NCBI RefSeq assembly: GCF_014651935.1
Contig: NZ_BMXV01000008.1
Span: forward strand, 1-64,000
Direction: 5' to 3'
Length of the DNA: 64,000 bases
DNA from: Marinobacter zhanjiangensis
GTDB taxonomy: Bacteria; Pseudomonadota; Gammaproteobacteria; Pseudomonadales; Oleiphilaceae
The notes below the pieces were generated by a model. That model worked only from the letters and a program-made list of their open reading frames with translations, was not told where the DNA came from and searched no databases. This document shows positions 37,300 to 45,984 of this stretch, one piece after another. Both the position numbers and the translations under genes were made by a program. Each line of letters begins with the position of its first letter. Within the stretch, counting starts at the first letter, position 1.

Positions 37300-38279
37300 C
37301 CGCGCTGACCGTGGCCCGGTCCGGTCCCCGAACCACCGTTCAGGATCTCGGCCGCAGTGGCTACCAGCATCAGGGCCTGTCACCGGGCGGGGCCGCTGAC
37401 CTGCGCGCCTTCCGCTGGGCCAACCACCTGCTGGATAACGCCCGCAATGCGGCCTGCCTCGAGATTACCTTCGGCGGATTCGCTGCCACGGCGGACCAGC
37501 CTCTGTTAATGGCAATCACCGGCGCGGACTGCCAGGCAGCGGTCAACGGAGTGCCCGTGCCCCACTGGGGCATATTTGCCATGAATCCGGGAGACCGTCT
37601 GCAGCTTGACACTCCCCGCAGCGGGCTGCTCACCTACCTCGCCGTTGCCGGTGGCTGGCAGACCCGGGAATTCTGCAATAGCCGTTCATGCGTGGTAAGG
37701 GAGGGCCTGACAGGGCTTGGGCCAGTGGAAGACGGCGTCACCCTGCCTGCTGACAAGCCGCCGCCCGGACTGGATGTGGAAGGCTACCTTCAACGTGTTG
37801 TCCCCGTGGATTTCAGACCTGCCGACGGGGCCGACAAAACGCTGAAAGTGATACCGGGGCCGGACCTGAGCGATTTTCACCATGTCGATATCGCCCGCTT
37901 CATTCACTCGCGCTATCGCATCGGGGAACAGTCGGATCGCATGGGCTACCGGCTGGAGGGGCCGGCACTGGCTTCCCGCGGAGGCGTTACCTCCCGGGGC
38001 GTGTGCTGTGGCACCGTGCAGGTGCCCGGGGATGGCAAACCCATGGTGCTGCTCAACGACCGCCAGACGATCGGCGGTTACCCGGTACTGGGAACCCTCC
38101 CGCGGCTGGATTGTAGCCGCCTGGCCCAGAAAAGGCCCGGTGAATCGATCGGTTTCCGCTGGTCGGACGTGGCCACCTGTCAGTCGGAGCACATGCTGTT
38201 CGAGCGCCTGCTGAACACCAGTGCATGGCGTGCGGACGGGTCCCTGGACTGTCGCTGGTCGGAGGACTGGTGCGGGTAA
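37296..38279 (+). CDS. pxpC: 5-oxoprolinase subunit C (KipA-like)
   Basis: A 327-residue carboxyltransferase-like protein: VARSGPRTTVQDLGRSGYQHQGLSPGGAADLRAF at the start, then NAACLEITFGGF and the C-terminal DRQTIGGYPVLGTLPRLDC. The GTG start overlaps the pxpB stop. It completes the pxpABC operon. Confidence 0.93.
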   Translation: MTALTVARSGPRTTVQDLGRSGYQHQGLSPGGAADLRAFRWANHLLDNARNAACLEITFGGFAATADQPLLMAITGADCQAAVNGVPVPHWGIFAMNPGDRLQLDTPRSGLLTYLAVAGGWQTREFCNSRSCVVREGLTGLGPVEDGVTLPADKPPPGLDVEGYLQRVVPVDFRPADGADKTLKVIPGPDLSDFHHVDIARFIHSRYRIGEQSDRMGYRLEGPALASRGGVTSRGVCCGTVQVPGDGKPMVLLNDRQTIGGYPVLGTLPRLDCSRLAQKRPGESIGFRWSDVATCQSEHMLFERLLNTSAWRADGSLDCRWSEDWCG

Positions 38280-38393
38280 AAGGACAACCCCGGCCCGGAA
38301 CCAAAAGCTCTGATTTAACCGGGCGTTGACACACCGGAACATTCCGGTATCATGCTCGTCGCTGTCGCAATGGCAGTGAGAATATGGATAAAC

Positions 38394-38484
38394 GGTGGGC
38401 TGGCAGAGTGGCTGAATGCAGCGGTCTTGAAAACCGCCGAAGGTTAGTAGCCTTCCCGGGGTTCGAATCCCTGGCCCACCGCCA
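38394..38484 (+). tRNA. tRNA-Ser (anticodon UGA)
   Basis: A 91-nt gene with GGTGGGC pairing to GCCCACC, discriminator G and an encoded CCA. The anticodon stem-loop is GCGGT-CTTGAAA-ACCGC (anticodon TGA), and a long variable arm typical of tRNA-Ser is present. Its last 14 nt, plus three bases beyond, are duplicated at 48682-48698, marking it as the integration site of the element to its right; the tRNA itself stays intact. Confidence 0.97.
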
Positions 38485-38487
38485 TTT
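38471..38487 (+). repeat. attL core (17 bp)
   Basis: CTGGCCCACCGCCATTT covers the end of tRNA-Ser plus three bases and is identical to 48682-48698. Confidence 0.92.
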
Positions 38488-38525
38488 ACCCTTTTAAATC
38501 AAGGGGTTACAGACAAAATCAAGCA

Positions 38526-38547
38526 AGACCTTTCATTAGACCTATCA
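38526..38547 (+). repeat. 22-bp element motif, left copy
   Basis: Two units: AGACCTTTCATT then AGACCTATCA, with 12-bp spacing. It agrees at 20 of 22 positions with the inverted copy at 43377-43398 and lies 39 bp inside attL. The rest of the 38485-38770 gap holds no gene. Confidence 0.75.
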
Positions 38548-38770
38548 ACCGCTAAGTGCTCAAAAGATGAGCAAATCGGTTAACTTCTGAACAATCCTTT
38601 CTAAACCGTAATATTTCCAAAGTTGTGCAGTGGCACCATCTCCAGATAATCCCGCTGCGTCATGGATAGTCTGGCCGTTCCCTACATTCTGTTAATTAGC
38701 CAAAACTGTAGCCTTCCTTCCCATATCTAGAATAAGCTAACGTCAACTCACAATGTTAAAAGGAGGTGGC

Positions 38771-39265
38771 ATGGCTGTATTGAGTATTAATTCGGTGCAT
38801 GAAAATGGAGCGGGCGAAAAGATTGGCCTAAAGGTTGGGGATATCGTTGTAGAGGCGCACGGGACTGCCGTTAGTTCCCTGCCTGATTTGCGCAAGGTCA
38901 TGAACGCAGAAGAAAATAGGAAAAGCCCCCTATCCTTGAAGATCGAGAGAGCCGGCGAACCGCTTGATTTAAACCTCACTGATCCTGCCCTATCTCTAGA
39001 TTGCTACGTCAAAGAGCTATCTTGGTCAGCAGCGGCCTCGGTAGCAGCGTCTACCAGCAACAAAAATAACGCGGTGAGCCATAGCGGCGGCGGACATATA
39101 CCGATTCTTGGAATACTCGGTCTAGTTTTACTTTTTATCGGTGCTTACTTTCTATTCCTCAATCACAGCGAGACAGTGAACTTTCATAGCTTAGGCATCG
39201 GCCAGACATTGGCCATCGTTGGCAGCATTTTCATTGCGGCTGAATGGCGGCCTCGCACCAAGTAG
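38771..39265 (+). CDS. PDZ-domain membrane protein (element cargo)
   Basis: A 164-residue protein. The N-terminal 75 residues form a PDZ-like domain (INSVHENGAGEKIGLKVGDIVVEAHGTAVSSLPDLRKVM, then LSLKIERAGEPLDLNL). A low-complexity Ser/Ala/Asn linker follows, then a strong membrane helix (IPILGILGLVLLFIGAYFLFL) and a second hydrophobic stretch (IGQTLAIVGSIFIAAEW). AGGAGG precedes the ATG at 38771. It is the only rightward gene of the element and does not belong to known phage morphogenesis families, so it is probably cargo. Confidence 0.65.
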   Translation: MAVLSINSVHENGAGEKIGLKVGDIVVEAHGTAVSSLPDLRKVMNAEENRKSPLSLKIERAGEPLDLNLTDPALSLDCYVKELSWSAAASVAASTSNKNNAVSHSGGGHIPILGILGLVLLFIGAYFLFLNHSETVNFHSLGIGQTLAIVGSIFIAAEWRPRTK

Positions 39266-39468
39266 GCTAACGACGTCCCGTTTATAGGCGGCCCTCCCCT
39301 AGCTTGTGTTGATCTAGAATCCACCAGGTTCAGGCCATTGCGTTGATAACAGCCAGCGCCACGCGCCAATACTGAAATCTTAATGTAGACAGGGCTCTAA
39401 TATTGGCATGTATATTTCCGGGGCATAGTTATTGCTTGTTATGCAATACCCACACCACCTAGCAATAT

Positions 39469-39837
39469 CTATGCCTTATTTTGGCTCCTGTCCATCCGCT
39501 CGCACCACGTTATAAAGCCGTTACTGAGCCACTGCGGGTCAATCTCACACATGAGGCAGCAACGGCGGGTCATTGGCCCGGCACGGCATACATCATCAAA
39601 GGCGGCTTCAAGGGTGGTGCTGTCTGCGGATAGGCCGGACATCCCCCTGCCCCGCCAGTAAGCGCGGGCATCATCCACCAGGGACGCCAGTGCAGCAGCC
39701 CACAAGCGGCGCTCTGCCAGGCCAGCATCATTGCCGTAGTCGATAGGACCAAGGGGAAAGGGTGCCGCCGGTGAGCCTGCCACGTACCCACCGGCGGCGT
39801 TGTTGCGCTTCAGATCGGGTGAGGTGATTCCCGTCAT
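39469..39837 (-). CDS. hypothetical protein, last gene of the element's leftward operon
   Basis: A 122-residue protein starting 12 nt after the capsid gene stop. The helical core ERRLWAAALASLVDDARAYWRG and a cysteine-containing tail (VCRAGPMTRRCCLMCEIDPQW) vaguely recall small accessory proteins found in phage genomes that share an LW..AL..A...DP pattern. I cannot name a function. The 203 bp between it and the PDZ gene contain nothing recognisable. Confidence 0.55.
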   Translation of the reverse strand: MTGITSPDLKRNNAAGGYVAGSPAAPFPLGPIDYGNDAGLAERRLWAAALASLVDDARAYWRGRGMSGLSADSTTLEAAFDDVCRAGPMTRRCCLMCEIDPQWLSNGFITWCERMDRSQNKA

Positions 39838-39849
39838 CAGCGCGAACTC

Positions 39850-40842
39850 TTACAACGTGTGCTTCAGGAAAACCATCGGCACGGCTTTACGCTCGATTGA
39901 GCGCGTCCAGTTGGTCGCATCGGCCAGTTCTGCAATGGTCGGGCTTTCTCCGACAACGGCAGTATCAGACCAGCTAAAGCCAAGCGGATGCACGGCCAGG
40001 TTCACGCGACTATGAAGTACCTGCTGGCCACCACCGTTACCGGATGAAGGCAGGTTTTCCACTTCGGTGCCGTCTGCAATCCGTGGCGCGCCCATGGCAT
40101 AGCCTACCGCACCCGCTCCGAAAAGAACGGTTGTGTAGGTGTCATCGGTGCCGGTCACTTTTGGCAGTGATTCATCCATCACCACCGCCAGCCCTCGGAA
40201 GGTCGGCATGGTCAGACTGCCCTGGGAATCTGGAATAAACTCGATCAGGTCAGCTTTCAGTGCCAGACGATAGGTGTCCGGGTGCATACCAATGGCAGAC
40301 AGCGTATCCATTGCATCGCCCATGGTGCCAGCGGCATCAATGACGGCGGCGGCGCTGAATGTCGAGTTGGTTTCGGCGGTAATGTCCAGAATCATATCCC
40401 CGCCATCATTGGCCAGGTTGCTGGCTTCAATGCCTTGCAGGGTTGATACCAGGCGCTTCTGAACCTGCCGGTTCCAGTAGGCCACCACGCGGTTCTGGAT
40501 GCGCGTCATGGCATCATCACCGGCGATCTCTGAGGCCAGGTTCATGGTTGACCAGGAGCCATGCAAAAACGACTTGCGCACCTTCTGTTTGAAGCTGCCG
40601 ATCTTGTTCGGGGTGGACTCGATAGCAGGATCATCGTTTACAACGTCCGCTTCATCGTCTGCCAGATCCAGCCAGCCGGGGACGGTGAACGCATGAGCGC
40701 CAGCGGTGAGCTGATCTTGCATCACGGCGTTATTGACCAATACACCAGACTCAGCCAGGGCGGTACGTACCATGCTGTTCTGAATGATGTAGTCGGTAAA
40801 TTTAACGGGTTCGATTACGTCTGAAAGTCTTACTACGGCCAT
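39850..40842 (-). CDS. major capsid-like protein
   Basis: A 330-residue protein resembling HK97-fold major capsid proteins of the type that follow a scaffold gene: N-terminal arm (VRLSDVIEPVKFTDYIIQNSM), a helix-rich middle (DAMTRIQNRVVAYWNRQVQKRLVSTLQG), the segment SAIGMHPDTYRLALKADLIEFIPDSQG and a C-terminal RVNLAVHPLGFSWSD. The ATG at 40842 has AGGTG 8 nt upstream; a GTG at 40851 is the alternative. Position after terminase and a coiled-coil gene supports the assignment. Confidence 0.75.
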   Translation of the reverse strand: MAVVRLSDVIEPVKFTDYIIQNSMVRTALAESGVLVNNAVMQDQLTAGAHAFTVPGWLDLADDEADVVNDDPAIESTPNKIGSFKQKVRKSFLHGSWSTMNLASEIAGDDAMTRIQNRVVAYWNRQVQKRLVSTLQGIEASNLANDGGDMILDITAETNSTFSAAAVIDAAGTMGDAMDTLSAIGMHPDTYRLALKADLIEFIPDSQGSLTMPTFRGLAVVMDESLPKVTGTDDTYTTVLFGAGAVGYAMGAPRIADGTEVENLPSSGNGGGQQVLHSRVNLAVHPLGFSWSDTAVVGESPTIAELADATNWTRSIERKAVPMVFLKHTL

Positions 40843-40977
40843 AAGAATCACCTAGTTATGGAAACTATTTAAGGTTGATTCTCGGCAAACCACGGGTTTG
40901 GGAGAGTTGCGCCACGGGCGCGAAAGGGTCAGCCGCCGCACCACCAGGGCACGGCTAACTGATTGATTAAATTATAC

Positions 40978-41520
40978 TCAATTCAGCCCGAAACGTCTAG
41001 CGGGCGCGCTTTCGGATTGGCCCCCGGTCTGAGTAGTGCTTGCGGAAGTCCCGGCCCCTGTCGCACCACCACCAGTGGCCCCTGATCCTTTAATCATCGC
41101 CCGGATGCTGGGTATCAACTTACTCTCGGCAATGCGTCTAATGCCGTCCTGATCCAGCTTCACCGGCACCAGATCATTCTGGCCCGTTGCCTTGTTCGGG
41201 ATCTCAAGTTGCAGGGGGTCGCCGGTTTCTCTCGATACTAGGGCGTCACCTTCGCCAATATCGTAATGGTGCGTAATTTCACGCAGGAGGGTTTCAGCCA
41301 TGTTCGGCATGGCGATTTCTTCCAGCATGTTCTGGCGGGGTAGCTCTACCGTCACACGCTGCAATTCTGCTTTGGCCTCGTCCCGTTCTTTCTGGGCCTG
41401 TTCAAGCTCTGCGGTTGCAGCCTCGCCGTCAGCCTTGGCCTTTCGTTTCTCGCCTACCAGCTCGTAATTTTTGGCCTTCAGCTTTTCGATTTCGTCTTTC
41501 AGTTGCTCAACTTCGTTCAT
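40978..41520 (-). CDS. coiled-coil protein, probable capsid scaffold
   Basis: A 180-residue protein. Residues 1-55 are a continuous coiled coil (heptads in NEVEQLKDEIEKLKAKNYEL onward), the middle is acidic and helical, and the C-terminus is Gly/Ser/Thr-rich, ending in a basic tail (APARRFGLN). Placement immediately before the capsid gene, high charge and the coiled coil are typical of phage scaffolding proteins. No sequence motif proves it. Confidence 0.55.
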   Translation of the reverse strand: MNEVEQLKDEIEKLKAKNYELVGEKRKAKADGEAATAELEQAQKERDEAKAELQRVTVELPRQNMLEEIAMPNMAETLLREITHHYDIGEGDALVSRETGDPLQLEIPNKATGQNDLVPVKLDQDGIRRIAESKLIPSIRAMIKGSGATGGGATGAGTSASTTQTGGQSESAPARRFGLN

Positions 41521-41532
41521 GGTGTCACCTCG

Positions 41533-42921
41533 TCAGAATGAAAACTCTACGTGCGGGAGTGGTTGGTAGCCGGTCAGGGCATAACGGCAAGCGTCTGCGG
41601 CATGATCGGCGGCGGTTGAATCCACATCTTCCGGTTTACGGGGATCTCTGGGCAGCGCGGGGACGGTCTGCCACCACACTTGGCAATTACGGGACACATA
41701 CAGGCCAGGCCGGTCTGGGCTTCCAGCATCGGCAAGCATACGGCGCATGATCTGCCAGCCTGCCAGCCGTGAGCCCTTGCGCGCTTTGGTGAACGATACG
41801 CCAGCCTTGCGGAACTCATCGCCGATGGTGCCGGATTGGGAGCCGGTGTTATTGAATATCGCATCATCCGCGACGCCTCTGGGGGAAGCGCGCCATTTCT
41901 TGCACATACTGATAATGCGGTCTGCCTGATCCGGCACGGTCAGCCCTAAGCCCTGATTCAAGTCGTCTGGGCTTGTGGTGGTTTCCTCATCCACCAGGAC
42001 AACGGAACCTTTCGGGTAAAAGTAACCATCCGGGCCTTCCGCGCCTGGGGACTGGGCACACAGATACGTGACAGACGGCGCGGCGCTTCCGAAGTCGTGA
42101 GCCAGGTATATCTTCCAGCGGTCGGTGTCCCATTGGTCCGGCAGGGGTAGCTCTGGCCATGGCTCGATTCTTACTCGCTGCTCATCAATGACTGAGCTGA
42201 AGTAGGCACCACGCAGAACAGACCAGTCACCCTCAAGCCATGCGCGGCCTAACTCTGGGTCAGTGGCACACGATGCCATCAGGTTCTTGGCGTAGCGGTC
42301 GCGGTCGATGAACTCGTTATCCCGGTAGGTGCTGGCAATGGACACAAAATCAAAACCAGTGGCCTCGTCAATGTACGGCTTCCATGGCTCTTTCAGGGCG
42401 TATCGGCGCACCAGCCAGGCATGGCCCACGCCACCGGGGTTGGCGATCAAGATAAAACGTGTGGGGACGCCAGCAGGGGCGCGCAATGATGACCTGAGCC
42501 GGTCCGTTAGTGCTGGACTGGCATACTGCCCTGCCTCATCCACGGCGATATGGGAGAAAGACTTGCCCTGATACTTTGCAAAGTCGTTTTCTCTTTCGAG
42601 CTGATCCAGTTGGACGGTCGCGCCATTGGGCAAGGTGAAGCGGTGTTTCTGGCCATCAAACCGGAGCTTATCGCCATACACTTTGGTGAAGTAGGAACGG
42701 AACTCTGCCTCAAGATCCTGAAGGCCAGGAAACGACTTACGCACCACCAGACAGCGCGCCTCGTCTCCATGCTGCTCACAATGACGCAGAAAGATAGCGG
42801 CAAGCGTAAACGTCTTACCACCACCACGACCACCACCTAAAAACAGATCAAACGCTTCCGGCACTGCCATGGCCTGAGCCTGCCAGGGGCTTAACTGGTC
42901 CGGGCGTTGTTCAGTTGCCAT
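41533..42921 (-). CDS. terminase large subunit
   Basis: A 462-residue DNA-packaging motor. The ATPase has Walker A LGGGRGGGKT (about 28-37), Walker B SHIAVDEAGQY (about 128-138) and a coupling motif ILIANPGG. The C-terminal RNase H-like nuclease has its acidic residues in HDFGSAAP, GVADDAIF and DHAADACRY. All catalytic positions look intact. The gene overlaps the small-terminase gene by 11 nt. Confidence 0.92.
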   Translation of the reverse strand: MATEQRPDQLSPWQAQAMAVPEAFDLFLGGGRGGGKTFTLAAIFLRHCEQHGDEARCLVVRKSFPGLQDLEAEFRSYFTKVYGDKLRFDGQKHRFTLPNGATVQLDQLERENDFAKYQGKSFSHIAVDEAGQYASPALTDRLRSSLRAPAGVPTRFILIANPGGVGHAWLVRRYALKEPWKPYIDEATGFDFVSIASTYRDNEFIDRDRYAKNLMASCATDPELGRAWLEGDWSVLRGAYFSSVIDEQRVRIEPWPELPLPDQWDTDRWKIYLAHDFGSAAPSVTYLCAQSPGAEGPDGYFYPKGSVVLVDEETTTSPDDLNQGLGLTVPDQADRIISMCKKWRASPRGVADDAIFNNTGSQSGTIGDEFRKAGVSFTKARKGSRLAGWQIMRRMLADAGSPDRPGLYVSRNCQVWWQTVPALPRDPRKPEDVDSTAADHAADACRYALTGYQPLPHVEFSF

Positions 42922-43315
42922 CGGTCAGCCGCTCTTGTTCGACCTGTACTGACTTCAGGTACTCGGCAGGGTCAAGGGCTTGCGGTAGGTTGAACACCAC
43001 ACTGACGCGCTCTGAGGCACCCTTAGGCTGCTTCTCTGTCATCCCGTGACGGACTGCCAGCAACGTCTGAGCAGCTTTGGTGTCACCCTCCATAGCACGG
43101 GCGTACATCGCGCCTAAGAGCTGATCCCGCTCCACTGCCAGGGCGTTGTCCCATATCTCTTTACTGGGCTTATGCTCGGCAATGACGCGCCTGAATTGAT
43201 CCAGGGGCATACCCAGTGCCGTTGCAGCAGCAGATTCAGACAGCAGACCGTTTGCCGCCATAGACTCAAGATGGTTCTTTGCACCAGCGGGGAGCTTTTC
43301 AAAGGGTCTGGCCAT
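42911..43315 (-). CDS. terminase small subunit-like protein
   Basis: A 134-residue protein upstream of and overlapping terL. The N-terminal part (LESMAANGLLSESAAATALGMPLDQFRRVIAEH) has a helix-turn-helix pattern used to recognise packaging sites; a helical oligomerisation region with AMEGDTKAAQTLLAVRHGM follows. Likely promoter TTGAGA (43361-43356) and CATAAG (43339-43334), spaced 16 bp, lie just upstream. Confidence 0.75.
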   Translation of the reverse strand: MARPFEKLPAGAKNHLESMAANGLLSESAAATALGMPLDQFRRVIAEHKPSKEIWDNALAVERDQLLGAMYARAMEGDTKAAQTLLAVRHGMTEKQPKGASERVSVVFNLPQALDPAEYLKSVQVEQERLTDGN

Positions 43316-43333
43316 GGTTACGCCTCGTTAAAC

Positions 43334-43361
43334 CTTATGGAAAGTAGGGTTATTGTCTCAA
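43334..43361 (-). promoter_or_regulatory. putative promoter of the terminase-capsid operon
   Basis: On the minus strand TTGAGA and CATAAG are spaced by 16 bp, 19-46 nt before the terS start. A 22-bp repeat motif lies 15 bp upstream of the -35 box, where an activator would bind. Confidence 0.45.
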
Positions 43362-43376
43362 AAACTAAACCTAGTT

Positions 43377-43398
43377 GATAGGTCTAATGATACGTCTA
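43377..43398 (-). repeat. 22-bp element motif, middle copy (inverted)
   Basis: On the minus strand it reads AGACGTATCATT then AGACCTATCA. It agrees with the right copy at 21 of 22 positions and with the left copy at 20 of 22. Confidence 0.78.
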
Positions 43399-43539
43399 GG
43401 TAAAAACAACTCTGAAACAACCGTGGTTTGTGCCTGGGTGGTGGTGTAGTTAACCGCCATCATCGTTTTTAGGTGGTCTGCGGTCTGTAAGGGGAAATGG
43501 TTTTCAGCCGTCTAACAAGATCAGGTCACTGGGTCTTGG

Positions 43540-43765
43540 CGGTATGAATCCGCCAGCCCTTTAGGGGGTGGGATGGTTAATCCATACCCCCTTTAGGGGG
43601 TGAAAAACCGTCCTGCGTCCGGCCTTGTCCTGCAAGGGGTTGACCGGGATGGCGGGACGGTTGGGTATAGCGTCCGGCTTTTTCCTGAACCCCTTGGGGC
43701 GCAAGGGCTGTAGCGGGACAGGACGGTAAAACCGGGATGCCGTCCCACCGTCCCGCCGTCCGGCA
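43540..43765. other. candidate replication origin with short repeats
   Basis: This noncoding stretch between terS and the PrimPol-helicase gene is dense in repeats. CCTTTAGGGGGTG occurs at 43558-43570 and 43590-43602 flanking a GGAT...ATCC inverted pair, and the heptamer ACCGTCC or its complement GGACGGT occurs at about 43607, 43655, 43721 and 43747. Several GCGTCCGGC/CCGTCCGGC copies are interspersed. Iteron-like clusters next to the replication gene are typical of satellite and plasmid origins. Confidence 0.45.
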
Positions 43766-45811
43766 TCAGAACAGCCTCAAGGTTCCATCATCCCGCTTGA
43801 ATAGCTCGCCTTCCTCAAGGGCGCGATGAATACAGGTTTTGACTGAACCGACACCCATTCCGAAGATACCCTCCTGGCCACCGTAGTTCCTGAGCTTGGT
43901 CACGTTCAGATACTCGCCTTCCTTTGCTTTCTTGCGGATAAGTTCCTTGGCAACCAGCAGGAATGATGTATACCGTTCCTCTGACTTCCTCTCGGGCTTG
44001 CTGTCGGCTTTTTCAACAATGGTAGGCACCAACGCACCACCAGTAACGCGGCGCAACCATACCCCTTCCCATGGCGCTGAGTAGTTGGCCTTCGGGGTGG
44101 TGAATCGCACCAACTTGCCCGCTTCCTCTGGATCAAGGCCATATTCCTTTTCGGCAGTATCGGCCCGCATGGTCGAAAGCAGACCTACCCACCGTGAGCC
44201 ATCAGAAAGAGCAGATCCGCCCCGCACCGCCTCCATGCCGCTGGCGTTGTCTTTCAGACTCGCCTTGTTAACGTGATGCGGCAGCAATACCGTTGCCCCG
44301 GTTGCCTTGCGGATCTCTTCGGCACACTCAATAAGGCGCGTGGTATCGGAGTTGTCATTGGGTTCGCCACCGTCGAAACGTGCCAGGGGGTCTAAAACGA
44401 TCAGCTTGCAGTCAGGGACTTGCCCCGCCACTTCAATCACACGTCGGGCAAAGGCCGTTCGGTGCAGCTCGCCGTTAATCTTGGCGGTTAGCCGGTTGTC
44501 CATTCCTACGCGGTCGAAGATGTGCAGGCGCTCGGCAATCGCTGCTTTGTGTGGGAGAAAGGCCGCACTTTCAAACGGGTCCACCGTATCGCCGTACATT
44601 GCCACCACGGCTTTCAGGCGGCGGTGTAGTTCTTCCCGGTCATCCTCGGCGCTGAACATCAGAACCGGCCCTGATTCACCAATAGGCATTTCCAGCCAAT
44701 CCAGACCAGTGCAGACACTAACCGCCAGTTGAAGCGTTGCCATACTCTTACCCGTGCCGCCAGCAGCGGCCAGCAATCCGACAATGCCGAGGGGCAGACG
44801 ATCAGACACCAGCCAACGGCGTTCGGGTGGATCAGTGTCCAGAAGATCACCTACCTTTGCCGCCTCAAGATCAAAGGGGTCATCGTTGGTGGCCATATCG
44901 GTGAAATCATTGGCAGCATCGTACCGGCCAACGCTTCTGGCGATCTTAGACACCTGTGCAGAATCCAGTGGGGGCTGGCAGCGGCTGCGGTTGATCTCCT
45001 GCAATGCCGCTTCAATCTCGTTTTCCTTGAATCCCTGGCGGCGTAGGGTGCCTGCCAGACTCGTCAAGGCAACGTCACGATTGCCGTCTACTATCTGGCC
45101 ACCGTTGGCAGTGCCGGAGTTATCGTTGGTGCCGGTTGCGCCTTTCTTGGCTTCACGATCAACGCGCATGGCTTCCAGATATTGACTGACAGCCTCACGG
45201 CGCTCTGGGAGCTTGGTGCAGCCCTCGCCGTAGACCATGCCGGTAATGGTCAGAAAACGCCCTTGGGTATATATCTCCCGATTGCCTTCCTTACTCATGT
45301 GTCCGGGTTTGATTTCACCAGACACGAAAGAGCGTAGACCTGTACCGGAAGGGCTGATTTCGGTGTAGGTATTCAAAGCCTCAACGTGCTGGCTTGCCCA
45401 GTCTGCAACCTCGCCAGTTTCAGGGTTCAGACAGTTGTCCATATCAATGCCTATCACGCCATCTGAGGGCATTACGACAAAACCAATACCTGAAGCCGTG
45501 CGGCTGCTTTGATAGGCTTTCACGGCATCTTGGAAGGCCATATGTCCATTGCCTTCGGTGTATTCGGTCAGGTTTCGGCCATCCTGAGTGGCTGGCACCT
45601 TGTCTGGCTTACTTTCGCCGGGGCGTTGCTTGTACTGCCACAAAATCCACTGGGGGCGGCTTTTCAGATCCTCCGGGATCATAAACGTACTATCTGGGTT
45701 AAAAGTCCGGCTGTTCGTTTTCTGACCAGCGGTGTTATAATTGGCTTGCCCATTTTGAATTGCGCCCTCGTTAGTCTGCTCGGCTGCGAGGGTTTCTTTT
45801 ACCTGTTCCAT
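43766..45811 (-). CDS. PrimPol-helicase replication protein (NrS-1/RepA-like)
   Basis: A 681-residue fusion. The N-terminal primase-polymerase part (about 40-210) has WILWQYKQRPGESKPDKVPA, the acidic pair in DGVIGIDMDNCLNP and ISPSGTGLRSF, as in phage NrS-1-type polymerases. The middle is a RecA-fold helicase with Walker A AAAGGTGKSM (about 355), Walker B KLIVLDPLARF and an ATPase motif VLLPHHVNK. The C-terminal 60 residues look like a winged helix. The ATG at 45811 overlaps the stop of the preceding 57-aa gene (TGATG). It should replicate the excised element. Confidence 0.82.
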   Translation of the reverse strand: MEQVKETLAAEQTNEGAIQNGQANYNTAGQKTNSRTFNPDSTFMIPEDLKSRPQWILWQYKQRPGESKPDKVPATQDGRNLTEYTEGNGHMAFQDAVKAYQSSRTASGIGFVVMPSDGVIGIDMDNCLNPETGEVADWASQHVEALNTYTEISPSGTGLRSFVSGEIKPGHMSKEGNREIYTQGRFLTITGMVYGEGCTKLPERREAVSQYLEAMRVDREAKKGATGTNDNSGTANGGQIVDGNRDVALTSLAGTLRRQGFKENEIEAALQEINRSRCQPPLDSAQVSKIARSVGRYDAANDFTDMATNDDPFDLEAAKVGDLLDTDPPERRWLVSDRLPLGIVGLLAAAGGTGKSMATLQLAVSVCTGLDWLEMPIGESGPVLMFSAEDDREELHRRLKAVVAMYGDTVDPFESAAFLPHKAAIAERLHIFDRVGMDNRLTAKINGELHRTAFARRVIEVAGQVPDCKLIVLDPLARFDGGEPNDNSDTTRLIECAEEIRKATGATVLLPHHVNKASLKDNASGMEAVRGGSALSDGSRWVGLLSTMRADTAEKEYGLDPEEAGKLVRFTTPKANYSAPWEGVWLRRVTGGALVPTIVEKADSKPERKSEERYTSFLLVAKELIRKKAKEGEYLNVTKLRNYGGQEGIFGMGVGSVKTCIHRALEEGELFKRDDGTLRLF

Positions 45812-45984
45812 CACTTCGCCCCCCGCTTTGCTGCCTTGTGAGCTTGCTTCCGTTTCTTCCGTTCAATGCTGGCCTGAATCCGCTTCCATTTTCGGGCGCT
45901 CGGTAGTCCACCATGACCTCCATCAACTCGGACTGAGCGAACATTCACGGCTAGTTGCTGTTGTCTCAAATAGGGGTCGATCAT
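45811..45984 (-). CDS. small basic protein, 57 aa
   Basis: From the ATG at 45984 the frame reads MIDPYLRQQQLAVNVRSVRV... and ends in a lysine/arginine-rich tail (KWKRIQASIERKKRKQAHKA and onward). Its stop overlaps the ATG of the PrimPol gene and its start overlaps the stop of the preceding gene, so it is held in a translational relay. The basic tail suggests nucleic acid binding. No family recognised. Confidence 0.6.
   Translation of the reverse strand: MIDPYLRQQQLAVNVRSVRVDGGHGGLPSARKWKRIQASIERKKRKQAHKAAKRGAK

Noticed and set aside
39469..42921. Interpretation of the tRNA-Ser element as a normal degraded prophage
   Set aside because: The gene overlaps, intact terminase residues, one continuous leftward chain and exact att sites at both ends argue for a compact element; but deletion of a portal-tail block cannot be excluded without homologues.
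43601..43765. Rho-independent terminator after the PrimPol gene
   Set aside because: The region has many GC inverted repeats but none with the T-run geometry on the minus strand; repeat density fits an origin better.
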